Shown in pieces: positions 31,977 to 42,989 of a DNA stretch of 64,000 bases (positions are counted from its first letter, which is position 1; the number at the start of each line of letters is the position of its first letter). The notes below the pieces were generated by a model, which saw only the letters and a program-made list of their open reading frames with translations, was not told the DNA's origin and searched no databases. The DNA comes from Lysobacter panacisoli (GTDB taxonomy: Bacteria > Pseudomonadota > Gammaproteobacteria > Xanthomonadales > Xanthomonadaceae): positions 2,858,247 to 2,922,246 of the forward strand of contig NZ_VLNU01000001.1 of assembly GCF_009765165.1 (NCBI RefSeq). The letters run 5' to 3'. A program made the position numbers and the translations under genes.

Positions 31977-32516
31977 TCAGCGCACGTCGATTCCCGCCGC
32001 CTGCAACGCCTCGCGCCAGGCGGCGAGCTTGGCCGCCGGCGGTATCGAAGCGTTGGCCGGGCTGGTCGAAGGCAAGCGCCGCGAAATCGCGCCGAACCCG
32101 GCCAGCGACGGCGCGAAGCGCGCATACGCGGCTTCCGCCTTCGCGCCGTTGAACAGCACCGTGCGCACGTCGCGGTGCTGCGCGAAAAACGCGGTGAAAT
32201 CGTTGGCCTGTGCGGTGTCGTCGCGGATCGCCGAATCCAGGCTGCCTTCGCGCTCGCAACGATCGAGCACGTCCCACAGCGCGATTCCTGCATCGAGGAG
32301 TCGCTGCAATCGATCCTCGTAGGGCAGGGTGGGTGCGGCGCCGACCAGTTCGCCCATGATCGGCCAGAAGCGGTTATGCGGGTGCGCGTAGTAGCGCTGC
32401 GCCTGCAACGAGGCCGCGCCCGGCATGCTGCCCAGCACGAGTACGCGCGCATCGTGCGCCGCGACGGGCGGGAAGCCTTGCAGGAGCGGCCGGTTTTGCG
32501 ACGTCGATGCGGTCAT
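31977..32516 (-). CDS. DNA-deoxyinosine glycosylase (uracil-DNA glycosylase superfamily)
   Basis: A 179-residue UDG-superfamily enzyme. ARVLVLGSMPGAASLQAQRYYAHPHNRFW is the family 6 (hypoxanthine-DNA glycosylase) pattern in motif I, and LPSTSPANA is motif II. It should excise hypoxanthine from deaminated DNA. The start MTASTSQNRPLL at 32,516 avoids overlap with the tpiA leader. It ends four nt from the convergent oxygenase stop. Confidence 0.88.
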   Translation of the reverse strand: MTASTSQNRPLLQGFPPVAAHDARVLVLGSMPGAASLQAQRYYAHPHNRFWPIMGELVGAAPTLPYEDRLQRLLDAGIALWDVLDRCEREGSLDSAIRDDTAQANDFTAFFAQHRDVRTVLFNGAKAEAAYARFAPSLAGFGAISRRLPSTSPANASIPPAAKLAAWREALQAAGIDVR

Positions 32517-32620
32517 CGGATCGGATTCTCGCCGACGTGGAGTAAACTTGCCGCCGCTCGCGGCCCCGGTCGCCGGCATCGCACCCGAACACGTTGCACC
32601 GAACACGCTAAGGAGTGGCC

Positions 32621-33373
32621 ATGCGCCGCAGAATCGTTGCCGGAAACTGGAAGCTGCATGGCGATCGCCGCTTCGCCCAGGAGCTGCTCGACGCACTCGT
32701 CGCGCGCGACCTGCCGTCGTCGGTCGAATGCCTGATCCTGCCGCCGCTGCCGTACCTCGCGGAGCTGATCTCCCGCTACGGCGACCGCGGCCTGAAGTTC
32801 GGCGCGCAGGATGTGAGCAGGAACCAGAAGGGCGCGTACACCGGCGAAGTGTCCGCCGCGATGCTCAAGGACGTCGGTGCGGTCTACGGTCTTGTCGGCC
32901 ACTCCGAGCGACGCCAGTACCACGGCGAGACCAGCGAGCTGGTCGCGCGAAAGTTCCTCGCGTGCAAGGCGGCCGGACTGGTGCCGATCCTGTGCGTCGG
33001 TGAAACCCTGGGCGAGCGTGAGAACGGCCAGACCGAGTTCCGCATCCAGGAACAGTTGGAGCCGGTGTTCGACCTGGGCGGCAAGGACGCGCTGGACGGT
33101 GCGATCGTGGCTTACGAGCCGGTCTGGGCCATTGGTACCGGCAAGACCGCCACGCCGGAACAGGCGCAGGAGGTCCACGCATTCATCCGTAGCGAAATCT
33201 CTGCGCGCGATGCTAGAATCGCTGGCTCGCTGCCGATCCTGTACGGAGGTAGCGTGAAGGCCGACAATGCCGCCGCGCTGTTCGCGCAGCCGGACGTCGA
33301 TGGCGGCCTGGTCGGAGGCGCCTCGCTGGTCGCCGACGATTTCCACGCCATCGCGGTTGCGGCGGCGCCCTGA
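32621..33373 (+). CDS. tpiA: triosephosphate isomerase
   Basis: A 250-residue TIM. Catalytic residues are K11 in AGNWKLHG, the His in LVGHSERR, and the Glu in VAYEPVWAIGTG; the phosphate loop LYGGSVK is present. The ATG at 32,621 follows an AAGGAG ribosome site. An in-frame GTG at 32,615 lies inside that site and is rejected. secG follows 57 nt downstream, an order common in proteobacteria. Confidence 0.97.
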   Translation: MRRRIVAGNWKLHGDRRFAQELLDALVARDLPSSVECLILPPLPYLAELISRYGDRGLKFGAQDVSRNQKGAYTGEVSAAMLKDVGAVYGLVGHSERRQYHGETSELVARKFLACKAAGLVPILCVGETLGERENGQTEFRIQEQLEPVFDLGGKDALDGAIVAYEPVWAIGTGKTATPEQAQEVHAFIRSEISARDARIAGSLPILYGGSVKADNAAALFAQPDVDGGLVGGASLVADDFHAIAVAAAP

Positions 33374-33430
33374 CGAAACGCGGACCTGTCCGCCGGACGT
33401 CGTTCTCGAGACGAATAGCAGAATCCAACG

Positions 33431-33898
33431 ATGCTGTTGATCCTCAACGTCATCTACGTGCTGATCGCAATCGCGATGATCGCGCTGATCCTGATGCAGC
33501 GCGGCGCGGGTGCGCAGGCCGGTTCCGGCTTCGGCGGCGGCGCCTCGGCGACGGTCTTCGGCGCGCGGGGTTCGGCGAACTTCCTGTCCAAGGCCACGAA
33601 GTGGCTGGCGATCTCGTTCTTCGTGATCAGCATGGGCATGGCCTGGTACGCGACGCGCAAGGCGGGTGGCGATGCGGCTCCGACGCAGGCTGCCGGCGGC
33701 ATGATGTCCGAAGCGCCCGCGGTTCCGGCGCAGGGCGGTACTGCCCCGGCCGTGCCGACCGCTCCTGCGGCCACGGTGCCGCAGGCGCCGGCAACGCCCG
33801 CTCCGCAGGTCGAAGTACCGGCAGCGCCGGCACAGCAGGCCCCGGCCGCGACGCAGTCGCCTGAGTCGGCAAAGCCCCAGCCCCCTGCGGGCGGCTGA
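33431..33898 (+). CDS. secG: preprotein translocase subunit SecG
   Basis: A 155-residue SecG with two membrane helices (about residues 3-22 and 53-72) flanking the conserved GAGAQAGSGFGGGASATVFGARG loop region in pieces. The remaining half is a Pro/Ala-rich, low-complexity tail (from about residue 85), longer than E. coli SecG (110) but common in this bacterial family. It accelerates SecYEG translocation. tRNA-Leu follows. Confidence 0.93.
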   Translation: MLLILNVIYVLIAIAMIALILMQRGAGAQAGSGFGGGASATVFGARGSANFLSKATKWLAISFFVISMGMAWYATRKAGGDAAPTQAAGGMMSEAPAVPAQGGTAPAVPTAPAATVPQAPATPAPQVEVPAAPAQQAPAATQSPESAKPQPPAGG

Positions 33899-34023
33899 GG
33901 CAACGCGGTAACATTTGTTTTCATCGGCCCGGCACGGAAGGCCGGGTACGGTCAGCGATGGCCGGAAGCGACCGCAGCCTGCAATGGCACGGTCGAGTCA
34001 GGACGACACAACTTGGTTTGATT

Positions 34024-34108
34024 GCCCAGGTGGCGGAATTGGTAGACGCACTACCTTGAGGTGGTAGCGACGTAAGTCGTGGGGGTTCGAGTCCCCCCTT
34101 GGGCACCA
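34024..34108 (+). tRNA. tRNA-Leu(GAG)
   Basis: An 85-nt class II tRNA. The acceptor stem GCCCAGG pairs with CTTGGGC (one G-U), the discriminator is A, and CCA is encoded (34,106-34,108). The anticodon arm CTACC-TTGAGGT-GGTAG gives GAG. The long variable arm is GCGACGTAAGTCGT. It lies between secG and nuoA; in E. coli the same tRNA (leuU) also follows secG. Confidence 0.97.
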
Positions 34109-34263
34109 CACCGTAACAACTCGAAGACCTGCAACACCTAGCACCACCGACCGAGGTGCGGCACGCACGGCGGGCCGACTCTCGCGCGGGGATGACCCAG
34201 GCGGCTACCGCCGAGCCAGATCGCCACAGGGCGACCGAGCTAAACGAAGCGAGAGAACAACGA

Positions 34264-34620
34264 GTGCTGGCCGAATACCTGCCGACCCTGCTGTTCCTGA
34301 TCGTCGCCGGAGGTATCGGCGTCGCCCTGCTGGTGGTGGGCAAGGTGCTCGGCCCCCAGCGCCCGACCCTCGAAAAACTCGCACCCTACGAGTGCGGCTT
34401 CGAAGCGTTCGAGGACGCGCGCATGCAGTTCGACGTGCGCTATTACCTCATCGCCATCCAGTTCATCATCTTTGACCTGGAAATCATCTTCATCGTGCCC
34501 TGGGCTACCGTGTTCCGAGAACTCGGTCCGGTCGGCCTCATCGAAATGGGCATCTTCGCCGGCATGTTGCTGCTCGGCTTCGTCTACGTCTGGAAGAAGG
34601 GAGCACTCGAATGGGAGTGA
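34264..34620 (+). CDS. nuoA: NADH-quinone oxidoreductase subunit A
   Basis: A 118-residue membrane subunit of complex I with three helices. The conserved loop [18 protein letters not shown] and the [15 protein letters not shown] helix are diagnostic. I chose the GTG at 34,264 (reads [13 protein letters not shown]), the usual start in this family; a longer reading upstream has no conserved sequence. About 155 nt of untranslated leader separate it from tRNA-Leu; I see no gene there. The end overlaps nuoB by 10 nt. Confidence 0.93.
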   Translation: MLAEYLPTLLFLIVAGGIGVALLVVGKVLGPQRPTLEKLAPYECGFEAFEDARMQFDVRYYLIAIQFIIFDLEIIFIVPWATVFRELGPVGLIEMGIFAGMLLLGFVYVWKKGALEWE

Positions 34621-35183
34621 TCCAGAGTGTCTCTGAGTTGATGCACAACCCGCTGCCGGAAGGGCAGCTGGATGACATCCTTCGCCCCGAGGGCGACAAC
34701 CCGCTGCTGCAGAACGGCTTCGTCACCACCAGCATGGATGCGCTGTGGAACTGGGCGCGTACTGGCTCGATGTGGCCGATGACCTTCGGTCTGGCGTGCT
34801 GCGCGGTCGAGATGATGCACGCCGGTGCAGCGCGCCTGGACCTGGACCGCTACGGCGTGGTGTTCCGCCCGTCGCCGCGCCAGTCCGACGTGATGATCGT
34901 GGCCGGCACGCTGGTCAACAAGATGGCTCCGGCGCTGCGCAAGGTCTACGACCAGATGCCCGATCCGAAGTGGGTCATCTCGATGGGCAGCTGCGCCAAC
35001 GGCGGCGGCTACTACCACTATTCGTACTCGGTGGTGCGCGGTTGCGATCGCATCGTGCCGGTCGACGTCTACGTCCCGGGCTGCCCGCCGACCGCCGAAG
35101 CACTGGTCTACGGCATCCTGCAGCTGCAGAAGAAGATCCGTCGCGGCACCAATTTCGGCGACAACAAGCAGGGCGTGCGCTGA
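34611..35183 (+). CDS. nuoB: NADH-quinone oxidoreductase subunit B
   Basis: A 190-residue peripheral subunit that holds iron-sulfur cluster N2. The tandem cysteines lie in [11 protein letters not shown], the others in [12 protein letters not shown] and [11 protein letters not shown]. Length is normal for the family without an extension. It is translated from an ATG inside the nuoA end. Confidence 0.96.
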   Translation: MGVIQSVSELMHNPLPEGQLDDILRPEGDNPLLQNGFVTTSMDALWNWARTGSMWPMTFGLACCAVEMMHAGAARLDLDRYGVVFRPSPRQSDVMIVAGTLVNKMAPALRKVYDQMPDPKWVISMGSCANGGGYYHYSYSVVRGCDRIVPVDVYVPGCPPTAEALVYGILQLQKKIRRGTNFGDNKQGVR

Positions 35184-35184
35184 C

Positions 35185-35913
35185 ATGGCAGAGACCGCAC
35201 AAGCGTTCGCCGATCGCCTGGGCGCGCGTTTCGCCGAGGCGATGGTCGTCGTCGCACAGCCGCGCGGCGAGATCACCGTCGACGTCGCCGCGTCGCAGTG
35301 GCTCGCCACCGCGATCGCCCTGCGCGACGAGTTCGGTTTCGAGCAGGCGGTCGACGTCAGCGGCGTCGATTACCTCAGCTACGGCAGCGACGAGTGGGAC
35401 ACCGACGTGTCCTCGGAAGGCTTCTCGCGCGGCGTGGAAGGCAAGAGCGCCGGTCGTTTCGTGTGGGGCGAGCAGCCCAACGGCGCGGCCGCCGCACCGG
35501 AGCGCCGCTTCGCCGCGGTCGCGCACCTGCTGTCGTGCCAGCACAACCGTCGCGTGCGCCTGCGCACCTTCGCCGACAACGACGATCTGCCCGTGGTCGA
35601 TTCGCTGACCTCGGTGTGGCCGGGCTTGAACTGGTTCGAGCGCGAGGCGTTCGACCTGTACGGCATCGTCTTCGAAGGCCATCCGGACCTGCGCCGCATC
35701 CTGACCGACTACGGTTTCGTCGGCCATCCGTTCCGAAAGGACTTCCCGCTGATCGGCAACGTCGAAGTGCGCTACGACGCCGACAAGAAGCGCGTGGTGT
35801 ACCAGCCCGTGTCGATCGAACCGCGCGTGGGCGTGCCGCGCGTGATCCGCGACGACGCCCGTTACGAGACCGCGCAGGGCGAGGCCGCGCAGCGCGCCGA
35901 GGTGAAGAAGTGA
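35185..35913 (+). CDS. nuoC: NADH-quinone oxidoreductase subunit C
   Basis: A 242-residue peripheral-arm subunit with the 30-kDa signature [28 protein letters not shown] in pieces, followed by [10 protein letters not shown]. It is separate from nuoD here (fused in E. coli). It starts one nt after the nuoB stop, and its stop overlaps the nuoD GTG start. Confidence 0.96.
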   Translation: MAETAQAFADRLGARFAEAMVVVAQPRGEITVDVAASQWLATAIALRDEFGFEQAVDVSGVDYLSYGSDEWDTDVSSEGFSRGVEGKSAGRFVWGEQPNGAAAAPERRFAAVAHLLSCQHNRRVRLRTFADNDDLPVVDSLTSVWPGLNWFEREAFDLYGIVFEGHPDLRRILTDYGFVGHPFRKDFPLIGNVEVRYDADKKRVVYQPVSIEPRVGVPRVIRDDARYETAQGEAAQRAEVKK

Positions 35914-37214
35914 GCGCCCAGCTTTCCAACGGCAAGTCCAACACGTCGGGCCTCGGCAGCGGCGCCGAGATCCGCAACTACACGCTGAACTTCGGCCCGC
36001 AGCACCCGGCCGCGCACGGTGTGCTGCGCCTGATCCTCGAGATGGACGGCGAGGTCGTGCATCGCGCCGACCCGCACGTCGGCCTGCTGCACCGTGGCAC
36101 CGAGAAGCTGGCCGAGTCCAAGCCGTTCAACCAGTCGATCGGCTACATGGATCGCCTGGACTACGTGTCGATGATGTGCAACGAGCACGCCTACGTGCGC
36201 GCGATCGAGACCCTGATGGGCATCGAGGCGCCGGAGCGTGCGCAGTACATCCGCACGATGTTCGACGAGATCACCCGCATCCTGAACCACCTGATGTGGA
36301 TCGGTTCGAACGCCCTCGACCTTGGCGCGATGGCGGTGTTCCTGTACGCGTTCCGCGAGCGCGAAGAGCTGATGGACTGCTACGAGGCGGTCTCCGGCGC
36401 GCGCATGCACGCGACGTACTACCGCCCCGGCGGCGTGTACCGCGATCTTCCCGATCGCATGCCCAAGTACAAGGAATCGCCGTGGCGCAAGGGCGGCAAG
36501 CTCAAGCGCTTCAACGAGTGGCGCGAAGGTTCGCTGCTGGACTACCTGGAAGCGTTCACGGACGACTTCCCCAAGCGCGTCGACGAATACGAGACGCTGC
36601 TCACCGACAACCGCATCTGGAAGCAGCGCACGGTCGGCATCGGCGTGGTCTCGCCCGAGCAGGCGCTCGCGTGGGGCATGACCGGCGCGATGATCCGCGG
36701 CTCCGGCATCGCCTGGGACCTGCGCAAGAACCAGCCGTACGCCAAGTACGCCGAAGTCGACTTCGACATCCCGGTGGGCGTCAACGGCGACTGCTACGAC
36801 CGCTACCTGGTGCGCGTCGAGGAGATGCGCCAGTCCAACCGCATCATCAAGCAGTGCGTGAAGTGGCTGAAGGCCAATCCGGGCCCGGTCATCGTCGACA
36901 ACTTCAAGGTCGCGCCGCCCAGCCGCGAGGACATGAAGGACGACATGGAAGCCCTGATCCACCACTTCAAGCTGTTCTCGGAAGGCTATTGCGTGCCGGC
37001 CGGCGAGACCTACGCCGCGGTGGAAGCGCCCAAGGGCGAGTTCGGCTGCTACCTGGTCTCGGACGGCGCCAACAAGCCCTTCCGCGTCAAGCTTCGCGCG
37101 CCGGGCTTCGCGCATCTTTCGTCGATGGACGCCATCGTCAAGGGCCACATGCTGGCCGACGTGGTGGCCATGATCGGCACCTACGATCTCGTGTTCGGCG
37201 AGGTCGACCGCTAA
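35910..37214 (+). CDS. nuoD: NADH-quinone oxidoreductase subunit D
   Basis: A 434-residue 49-kDa subunit lining the quinone site. The quinone-site motif [14 protein letters not shown] and the helix pair [14 protein letters not shown] are present. The GTG start overlaps the nuoC stop (GTGA) and gives an N-terminal 20-residue polar lead before [10 protein letters not shown]. Length is normal. Confidence 0.96.
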   Translation: MSAQLSNGKSNTSGLGSGAEIRNYTLNFGPQHPAAHGVLRLILEMDGEVVHRADPHVGLLHRGTEKLAESKPFNQSIGYMDRLDYVSMMCNEHAYVRAIETLMGIEAPERAQYIRTMFDEITRILNHLMWIGSNALDLGAMAVFLYAFREREELMDCYEAVSGARMHATYYRPGGVYRDLPDRMPKYKESPWRKGGKLKRFNEWREGSLLDYLEAFTDDFPKRVDEYETLLTDNRIWKQRTVGIGVVSPEQALAWGMTGAMIRGSGIAWDLRKNQPYAKYAEVDFDIPVGVNGDCYDRYLVRVEEMRQSNRIIKQCVKWLKANPGPVIVDNFKVAPPSREDMKDDMEALIHHFKLFSEGYCVPAGETYAAVEAPKGEFGCYLVSDGANKPFRVKLRAPGFAHLSSMDAIVKGHMLADVVAMIGTYDLVFGEVDR

Positions 37215-37244
37215 GCGCGGCGACCCGTTGAGGAATCTGCACAA

Positions 37245-37772
37245 ATGAAGGCGACCGGAAATTTCGAGGCCTGTCAGCACGTCGACCCGCTGGTCGCGTT
37301 GTCCGACAAGACCCGCGCGCACATCGACCACTGGCTGGCCAAGTTCCCGCCGGACCGCAAGCGTTCGGCGGTGCTGCAGGGCCTGCATGCCGCACAGGAA
37401 CAGAACGGCGGCTGGCTCAGCGACGAACTGATCGCGGCCGTGGCCAAGTACCTGGGCCTACCGCCGGTGTGGGCCTATGAGGTCGCCAGCTTCTACTCGA
37501 TGTTCGAGACCGAGCAGGTCGGCCGCAACAACGTCGCCTTCTGCACCAACATCAGCTGCTGGCTCAACGGCGCCGAGGACCTGGTCCGCCACGCCGAGAA
37601 GAAGCTCGGTTGCAAGCTGGGCGAGTCGACGTCCGACGGCCGCGTTTTCCTCAAGCGCGAGGAAGAGTGCCTGGCCGCGTGCTGCGGCGCGCCGGTCGTC
37701 GTCATCAACGGTCACTACCACGAGAAGCTCGACGCCACGAAGGTGGACGAGCTGCTCGACGGCCTGAAGTAA
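37245..37772 (+). CDS. nuoE: NADH-quinone oxidoreductase subunit E
   Basis: A 175-residue thioredoxin-like subunit carrying the N1a [2Fe-2S] cluster. Ligands are in FCTNISCWLNG and CLAACCGAPVVVING. The EQNGGWLSDELIAAVAKYLGLPPVWAYEVASFY region is diagnostic. Separated by 30 nt from nuoD and 13 nt from nuoF. Confidence 0.95.
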   Translation: MKATGNFEACQHVDPLVALSDKTRAHIDHWLAKFPPDRKRSAVLQGLHAAQEQNGGWLSDELIAAVAKYLGLPPVWAYEVASFYSMFETEQVGRNNVAFCTNISCWLNGAEDLVRHAEKKLGCKLGESTSDGRVFLKREEECLAACCGAPVVVINGHYHEKLDATKVDELLDGLK

Positions 37773-37785
37773 GGCGGTCCTCCAC

Positions 37786-39153
37786 ATGGCGCACGAGCAT
37801 CACGACTACTCGCAGGGCTACGGCCCGGTCGGTCCGGCCCCGCAGGAGCACAGCGTCGTCTACACGACGTTGCACTACGACACGCCGTGGTCGTACGAGA
37901 ACTACCTCAAGACGGGTGGTTATGCCGCCCTGCGCAAGATCCTGAGCGAGAAGATGGATCCGGCCGCGATCGTCGACATGGTCAAGGCGTCCGGCCTGCG
38001 CGGCCGTGGCGGCGCGGGCTTCCCGACCGGCCTGAAGTGGAGCTTCATGCCCAAGGGCAGCGGCACCCAGAAGTACATCCTGTGCAACTCGGACGAGTCC
38101 GAGCCGGGCACGGCCAAGGACCGCGACATCCTGCGCTACAACCCGCACTCGGTGGTCGAAGGCATGGCGATCGCCTGCTACGCCACCGGTTCGACGGTCG
38201 CCTACAACTACCTGCGCGGCGAGTTCCACCACGAGCCGTTCGAGCATTTCGAGCAGGCGCTGAAGGAAGCGTACGAGCACGGCTGGCTGGGCAAGAACGT
38301 GCTCGGCAGCGGCGTGGACATCGACATCTACGGCGCGCTCGGCGCCGGCGCCTACATCTGCGGTGAGGAAACCGCGCTGATGGAGTCGCTGGAAGGCAAG
38401 AAGGGCCAGCCGCGCTACAAGCCGCCGTTCCCGGCCAACTTCGGCCTGTTCGGCAAGCCGACCACGATCAACAACACCGAGACGTACGCCTCGGTGCCGG
38501 CGATCATCCGCAACGGCGCGGAGTGGTTCCTCAACCTCGGCAAGCCCAACAACGGCGGCCCGAAGATCTTCTCGGTCTCCGGCCACGTCGCGAAGCCGGG
38601 CAACTACGAGATCCGTCTGGGCACTTCGTTCTCGGAACTGCTGCAGATGGCCGGCGGCATGCGCCCGGGCCGCAAGATCAAGGCGGTCATCCCGGGTGGT
38701 TCCTCGATGCCGGTGCTGCCGGGCGAGACCATGATGGGCCTCACGATGGATTACGACTCGATCCAGAAGGCCGGTTCGGGCCTGGGTTCGGGCGCGGTCA
38801 TCGTGATGGACGACACCGCCTGCATGGTGCGCGCCTGCCAGCGCATCGCGCGGTTCTACTTCAAGGAAAGCTGCGGCCAGTGCACGCCGTGCCGCGAAGG
38901 CACCGGCTGGATGTACCGCATGCTGACCCGCATCGTCGAGAAGCAGGCCACGCTGGACGACCTGCAGATGCTGCGCGCGGCGGCCGGTCAGATCGAAGGG
39001 CACACCATCTGCGCCTTCGGTGAAGCCGCCGCCTGGCCGGTGCAGGGCTTCCTGCGCCATTACTGGGACGAGTTCGAGTACGCGATCGTGAACAAGCGCT
39101 TCCTGGTGGACGACCAGCGCAACGGCACCGTCGTCGAGAAGGTGGCTGCATGA
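37786..39153 (+). CDS. nuoF: NADH-quinone oxidoreductase subunit F
   Basis: A 455-residue NADH-binding subunit with FMN. GLRGRGGAGFPTGLKW binds NADH, GAGAYICGEETALMESLEG binds FMN, and the N3 [4Fe-4S] ligands are in ESCGQCTPCREG. Its stop overlaps the nuoG start (ATGA). It receives hydride from NADH. Confidence 0.97.
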   Translation: MAHEHHDYSQGYGPVGPAPQEHSVVYTTLHYDTPWSYENYLKTGGYAALRKILSEKMDPAAIVDMVKASGLRGRGGAGFPTGLKWSFMPKGSGTQKYILCNSDESEPGTAKDRDILRYNPHSVVEGMAIACYATGSTVAYNYLRGEFHHEPFEHFEQALKEAYEHGWLGKNVLGSGVDIDIYGALGAGAYICGEETALMESLEGKKGQPRYKPPFPANFGLFGKPTTINNTETYASVPAIIRNGAEWFLNLGKPNNGGPKIFSVSGHVAKPGNYEIRLGTSFSELLQMAGGMRPGRKIKAVIPGGSSMPVLPGETMMGLTMDYDSIQKAGSGLGSGAVIVMDDTACMVRACQRIARFYFKESCGQCTPCREGTGWMYRMLTRIVEKQATLDDLQMLRAAAGQIEGHTICAFGEAAAWPVQGFLRHYWDEFEYAIVNKRFLVDDQRNGTVVEKVAA

Positions 39154-41378
39154 GCGCGCAACCCGTCAATCCGAACCTTCCGCCGGATCACGTCACCGTC
39201 TTCATCGACGGCGTCGAGATGGCCGCGCCGAAGGGCTCGATGATCATCCAGGCCGCCGACAAGGCGGGCATCGCGATCCCGCGTTTCTGCTATCACGACA
39301 AGCTGGCCATCGCGGCGAACTGCCGCATGTGCCTGGTCGAAGTCGAGAAGATGCCGAAGCCGGCGCCGGCGTGCGCCACGCCGGTCATGGACGGCATGCG
39401 CGTTTCGACGCGCAGCGACAAGGCGCTGAAGTCGCAGCGCAACGTGATGGAGTTCCTGCTGATCAACCATCCGCTCGACTGCCCGATCTGCGATCAGGGC
39501 GGCGAGTGCGAACTGCAGGATCTGTCGCTGGGCTACGGGCGTTCGGTCAGCCGTTTCGCCGAGCGCAAGCGCGTGGTGCCGGACGAGGACATCGGTCCGC
39601 TGGTCGCCACCGAGATGACCCGCTGCATCCAGTGCACGCGCTGCATCCGCTTCACCGCGGAAATCGCCGGCACGTACGAACTGGGCGGCATGTACCGTGG
39701 CGAGAACCTGCAGATCGGCACGTACGACGGCAAGCCGTTGACGACCGAGCTGTCCGGCAACGTCATCGACGTGTGCCCGGTCGGTGCGCTGACCAACAAG
39801 GTGTTCCAGTTCAAGGCGCGTCCGTGGGAACTGATCGCGCGCGAATCGCTGGGCTACCACGACGCGCTGGGCAGCAACCTGTTCCTGCACGTGCGCCGCG
39901 GCGAAGTGCTGCGTACCGTGCCGCGCGACAACGAAGCGGTCAACGAATGCTGGCTGTCGGACCGCGACCGCTACTCGCACCAGGGCCTGTACGCGGACGA
40001 CCGCGCCAGTGCGCCGATGGTCAAGGAAAACGGCGAGTGGCGTGATGCCTCGTGGGAGGAAGCGCTGGCGAAGGCCGCGAAGATCCTGCGCGACAACGGC
40101 GCGGACCGCCTCGGCATCCTCGCGCATCCGGCGACCTCGAATGAGGAGGGCGCGCTGCTGGCCCGCCTGGCCGAAGCGCTGGGCACCGGCAACATCGACC
40201 ACCGCATCGCGCAGCACGACCTGAGCGACGCGGCCACGGCGACCCCGTTCGCCACGCCGGTCGCCGACATCAACCACGCCGACGTCATCGTCATCGTGGG
40301 CTCCAACCTGCGCCACGAACTGCCGCTGGTCCACCAGCGCGTGCGCAAGGCCTGGACCCACGGCGCGAAGGTGCACGTGGTCAACCCGGTCGATTTCGAC
40401 TTCACCTTCGACATCGCCAGCAAGCGCATCGTCGCGCCGTCGCAGATCGCGGCCGCGCTGTCGGATCAGGCGCTGGTCGACATCGCCAAGGCCGGTACCC
40501 GCGCCGTGGTGATCGTCGGCGCGCTGGCCGAGAACGGCGCGCATGCCGCCGCGATCCGCAAGGCCGCCGCGGATTTCGCCGTCGCCACCGGCGCTTCGCT
40601 CAACCGCATCCCGCAGGGTGCCAACGCTGTCGGCCTGTCCGACTACGGCGTGCTGCCGACCGCGCGCGACGCGCAGGCGATGCTGGCCGACGCGCGTTCG
40701 GCCTACATCCTGTACGGCATCGAGCCGGGCCTGGACTTCGCCGACACCGCGACCGCGATCAAGGCGCTGAACCCGGCCCAGGTCGTGGCGTTCAGCACCT
40801 TCGCGTGCCGTTCGACCCGCGCCGTCGCTGACGTGATCCTGCCGATCGGTCTGCTGCCGGAAATCGATGCGACCCTGACCAACCTCGACGGCCGCCAGCA
40901 GGCGACCGTGGCCGGTGGCAAGCTGCCGGGCGAGGCGCGCGCAGGCTGGCGCGTGCTGCGCGCACTGGGTGGCGAGCTGCAGGCCAAGGGCTTCGACTTC
41001 GTCGACCTGCCGGGTCTGCGCGCGGGCATGAAGATGCACGAGGTCCAGGTCGCCGCAGGCAAGGCGCCGAACCTGTCCGGCGACGGTCTCGAAGTGGCCA
41101 CCAGCGTCGCGATCTATCGCAGCGACGCCGTGGTGCGCCGTGCGGCCGCGCTGCAGTCGCATCCGCTCAACGTCGAGCCCAAGGCCGTGCTGCATCCGCA
41201 GGACGCGTCCGCGCTGGGCCTCGCCGACGGCGTGGTGGCCAAGTTCAACACCGCCGCCGGAACCGCGACGTTGCCGGTCGTCGTGAGCGACAAGGTCGCG
41301 CGCGGCACCGTGTGGGTCGAGAGCGGCCACGGCGCCACCGCGCCGATGTCGGGCCGCGTGCAGGCGGGGAGGGCATGA
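39150..41378 (+). CDS. nuoG: NADH-quinone oxidoreductase subunit G
   Basis: A 742-residue multicluster subunit. The N-terminal ferredoxin-like domain has the [2Fe-2S] ligands around [15 protein letters not shown], then [14 protein letters not shown] and [10 protein letters not shown] for the [4Fe-4S] clusters, followed by a molybdopterin-oxidoreductase-like domain without catalytic cofactor. The stop overlaps nuoH as ATGA. Confidence 0.96.
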   Translation: MSAQPVNPNLPPDHVTVFIDGVEMAAPKGSMIIQAADKAGIAIPRFCYHDKLAIAANCRMCLVEVEKMPKPAPACATPVMDGMRVSTRSDKALKSQRNVMEFLLINHPLDCPICDQGGECELQDLSLGYGRSVSRFAERKRVVPDEDIGPLVATEMTRCIQCTRCIRFTAEIAGTYELGGMYRGENLQIGTYDGKPLTTELSGNVIDVCPVGALTNKVFQFKARPWELIARESLGYHDALGSNLFLHVRRGEVLRTVPRDNEAVNECWLSDRDRYSHQGLYADDRASAPMVKENGEWRDASWEEALAKAAKILRDNGADRLGILAHPATSNEEGALLARLAEALGTGNIDHRIAQHDLSDAATATPFATPVADINHADVIVIVGSNLRHELPLVHQRVRKAWTHGAKVHVVNPVDFDFTFDIASKRIVAPSQIAAALSDQALVDIAKAGTRAVVIVGALAENGAHAAAIRKAAADFAVATGASLNRIPQGANAVGLSDYGVLPTARDAQAMLADARSAYILYGIEPGLDFADTATAIKALNPAQVVAFSTFACRSTRAVADVILPIGLLPEIDATLTNLDGRQQATVAGGKLPGEARAGWRVLRALGGELQAKGFDFVDLPGLRAGMKMHEVQVAAGKAPNLSGDGLEVATSVAIYRSDAVVRRAAALQSHPLNVEPKAVLHPQDASALGLADGVVAKFNTAAGTATLPVVVSDKVARGTVWVESGHGATAPMSGRVQAGRA

Positions 41379-42475
41379 GCATGACGAATGGACTGTTCAC
41401 CACGCAGATCGTCGACCCGCTGCGCGAGTTCTTCCTGTCGTTCGGCATGATCGGTGCGATCGTCTGGATCGTGCTGAAGATCCTGCTGATCGCGATGCCC
41501 GTGATCATCAGCGTGGCGTTCTACGTGGTCTGGGAGCGCAAGCTCATCGGCTGGATGCACGTGCGCCACGGACCGATGTACGTGGGCCGCGGCATCCTCC
41601 AGGCATTCGCCGACGTGTTCAAGCTGCTGTTCAAGGAAGTGATCCAGCCGACCAAGGCCGAGAACTTCCTGTTCAAGCTCGCGCCGCTGATCGCGCTCGC
41701 GCCGGCGTTCGCCGCGTGGGCGGTGGTGCCGTTCGACACGCAGGTCGTGCTGTCCAACGCCAATGCCGGCCTGCTGTACCTGCTGGCGATGACCTCGCTG
41801 GGTGTGTACGGCATCATCCTCGCCGGCTGGGCGTCGAACTCGAAGTACGCGTTTCTCGGCGCGATGCGCGCCGCCGCGCAGGTCGTCTCGTACGAAATCG
41901 CGATGGGCTTCGCGATGGTCGGCGTGATGGTCGGCGCCGGTAGCCTCAACCTCACCGACATCGTGATGGCGCAGTCGGGCAACGGCGGCTTTACCGAGTG
42001 GTTCTGGGTGCCGATGGCGCCGCTGTTCGTCGTCTACTTCATTTCCGGCGTGGCCGAGACCAACCGCGCGCCGTTCGACGTGGTGGAAGGCGAGTCGGAA
42101 ATCGTGGCCGGCCACATGGTCGAGTATTCGGGTTCGGCGTTCGCGCTGTTCTTCCTCGCCGAATACGCGAACATGATCCTGATCAGCTTCCTGACCTCGA
42201 TCTTCTTCCTCGGCGGCTGGCTGTCGCCCATTCCGGCGTCGTGGATCCCGGACGTGCCGGTTATCAGCACCGTGCTGAGCGATGGCTGGTGGTGGCTGTT
42301 CGCGAAGGTGGCCTTCTTCGCCAGCTGCTTCATCTGGTTCCGCGCCTCGTTCCCGCGTTACCGCTACGACCAGATCATGCGCCTGGGCTGGAAGGTGTTC
42401 ATCCCGCTGACCATCGCCTGGATCTGCGTGGTGGCGGTGATGGCGTACTACGGCATCTTCGAGCCGGGCAAGTAA
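41375..42475 (+). CDS. nuoH: NADH-quinone oxidoreductase subunit H
   Basis: A 366-residue polytopic membrane subunit forming the base of the quinone tunnel. Motifs: [18 protein letters not shown] and [20 protein letters not shown]. Eight or nine helices. The ATG at 41,375 overlaps the nuoG stop. Confidence 0.96.
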   Translation: MSMTNGLFTTQIVDPLREFFLSFGMIGAIVWIVLKILLIAMPVIISVAFYVVWERKLIGWMHVRHGPMYVGRGILQAFADVFKLLFKEVIQPTKAENFLFKLAPLIALAPAFAAWAVVPFDTQVVLSNANAGLLYLLAMTSLGVYGIILAGWASNSKYAFLGAMRAAAQVVSYEIAMGFAMVGVMVGAGSLNLTDIVMAQSGNGGFTEWFWVPMAPLFVVYFISGVAETNRAPFDVVEGESEIVAGHMVEYSGSAFALFFLAEYANMILISFLTSIFFLGGWLSPIPASWIPDVPVISTVLSDGWWWLFAKVAFFASCFIWFRASFPRYRYDQIMRLGWKVFIPLTIAWICVVAVMAYYGIFEPGK

Positions 42476-42488
42476 GGACCAGTCAGGC

Positions 42489-42977
42489 ATGAATCGCATC
42501 GTTTCCTACTTCAAGAGCCTGCTGCTCATCGAGCTGCTGCAGGGACTGGCCCTCACGGGCAAGTACCTGTTCAAGCCGAAGTACACGCTGATGTACCCGA
42601 TGGAGAAGACGCCGCAGTCGCCGCGCTTCCGCGGCGTGCACGCGCTGCGTCGTTATCCTAACGGCGAAGAGCGCTGCATCGCCTGCAAGCTGTGCGAGGC
42701 GGTGTGCCCGGCGCTGGCGATCACCATCGACTCGACCAAGCGCGAGGACGGCACGCGCCGCACCACGCGTTACGACATCGACCTGTTCAAGTGCATCTTC
42801 TGCGGCTTCTGCGAAGAGTCCTGCCCGGTCGACTCGATCGTCGAGACGCACGTGCACGAGTACCACTTCGACAAGCGCGGCCAGAACATCCTCACCAAGC
42901 CGCAGCTGCTGGCGATCGGCGACCGTCTCGAAGCCGAGATCGCCGAGCGCCGCGCCGCCGATGCCCCCTTCCGCTGA
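42489..42977 (+). CDS. nuoI: NADH-quinone oxidoreductase subunit I
   Basis: A 162-residue ferredoxin-like subunit with two [4Fe-4S] clusters (N6a, N6b): [13 protein letters not shown] and [13 protein letters not shown]. An amphipathic N-terminal helix docks it to NuoH. It lies 13 nt after nuoH and 12 nt before nuoJ. Confidence 0.97.
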   Translation: MNRIVSYFKSLLLIELLQGLALTGKYLFKPKYTLMYPMEKTPQSPRFRGVHALRRYPNGEERCIACKLCEAVCPALAITIDSTKREDGTRRTTRYDIDLFKCIFCGFCEESCPVDSIVETHVHEYHFDKRGQNILTKPQLLAIGDRLEAEIAERRAADAPFR

Positions 42978-42989
42978 GGCCTGACGAAC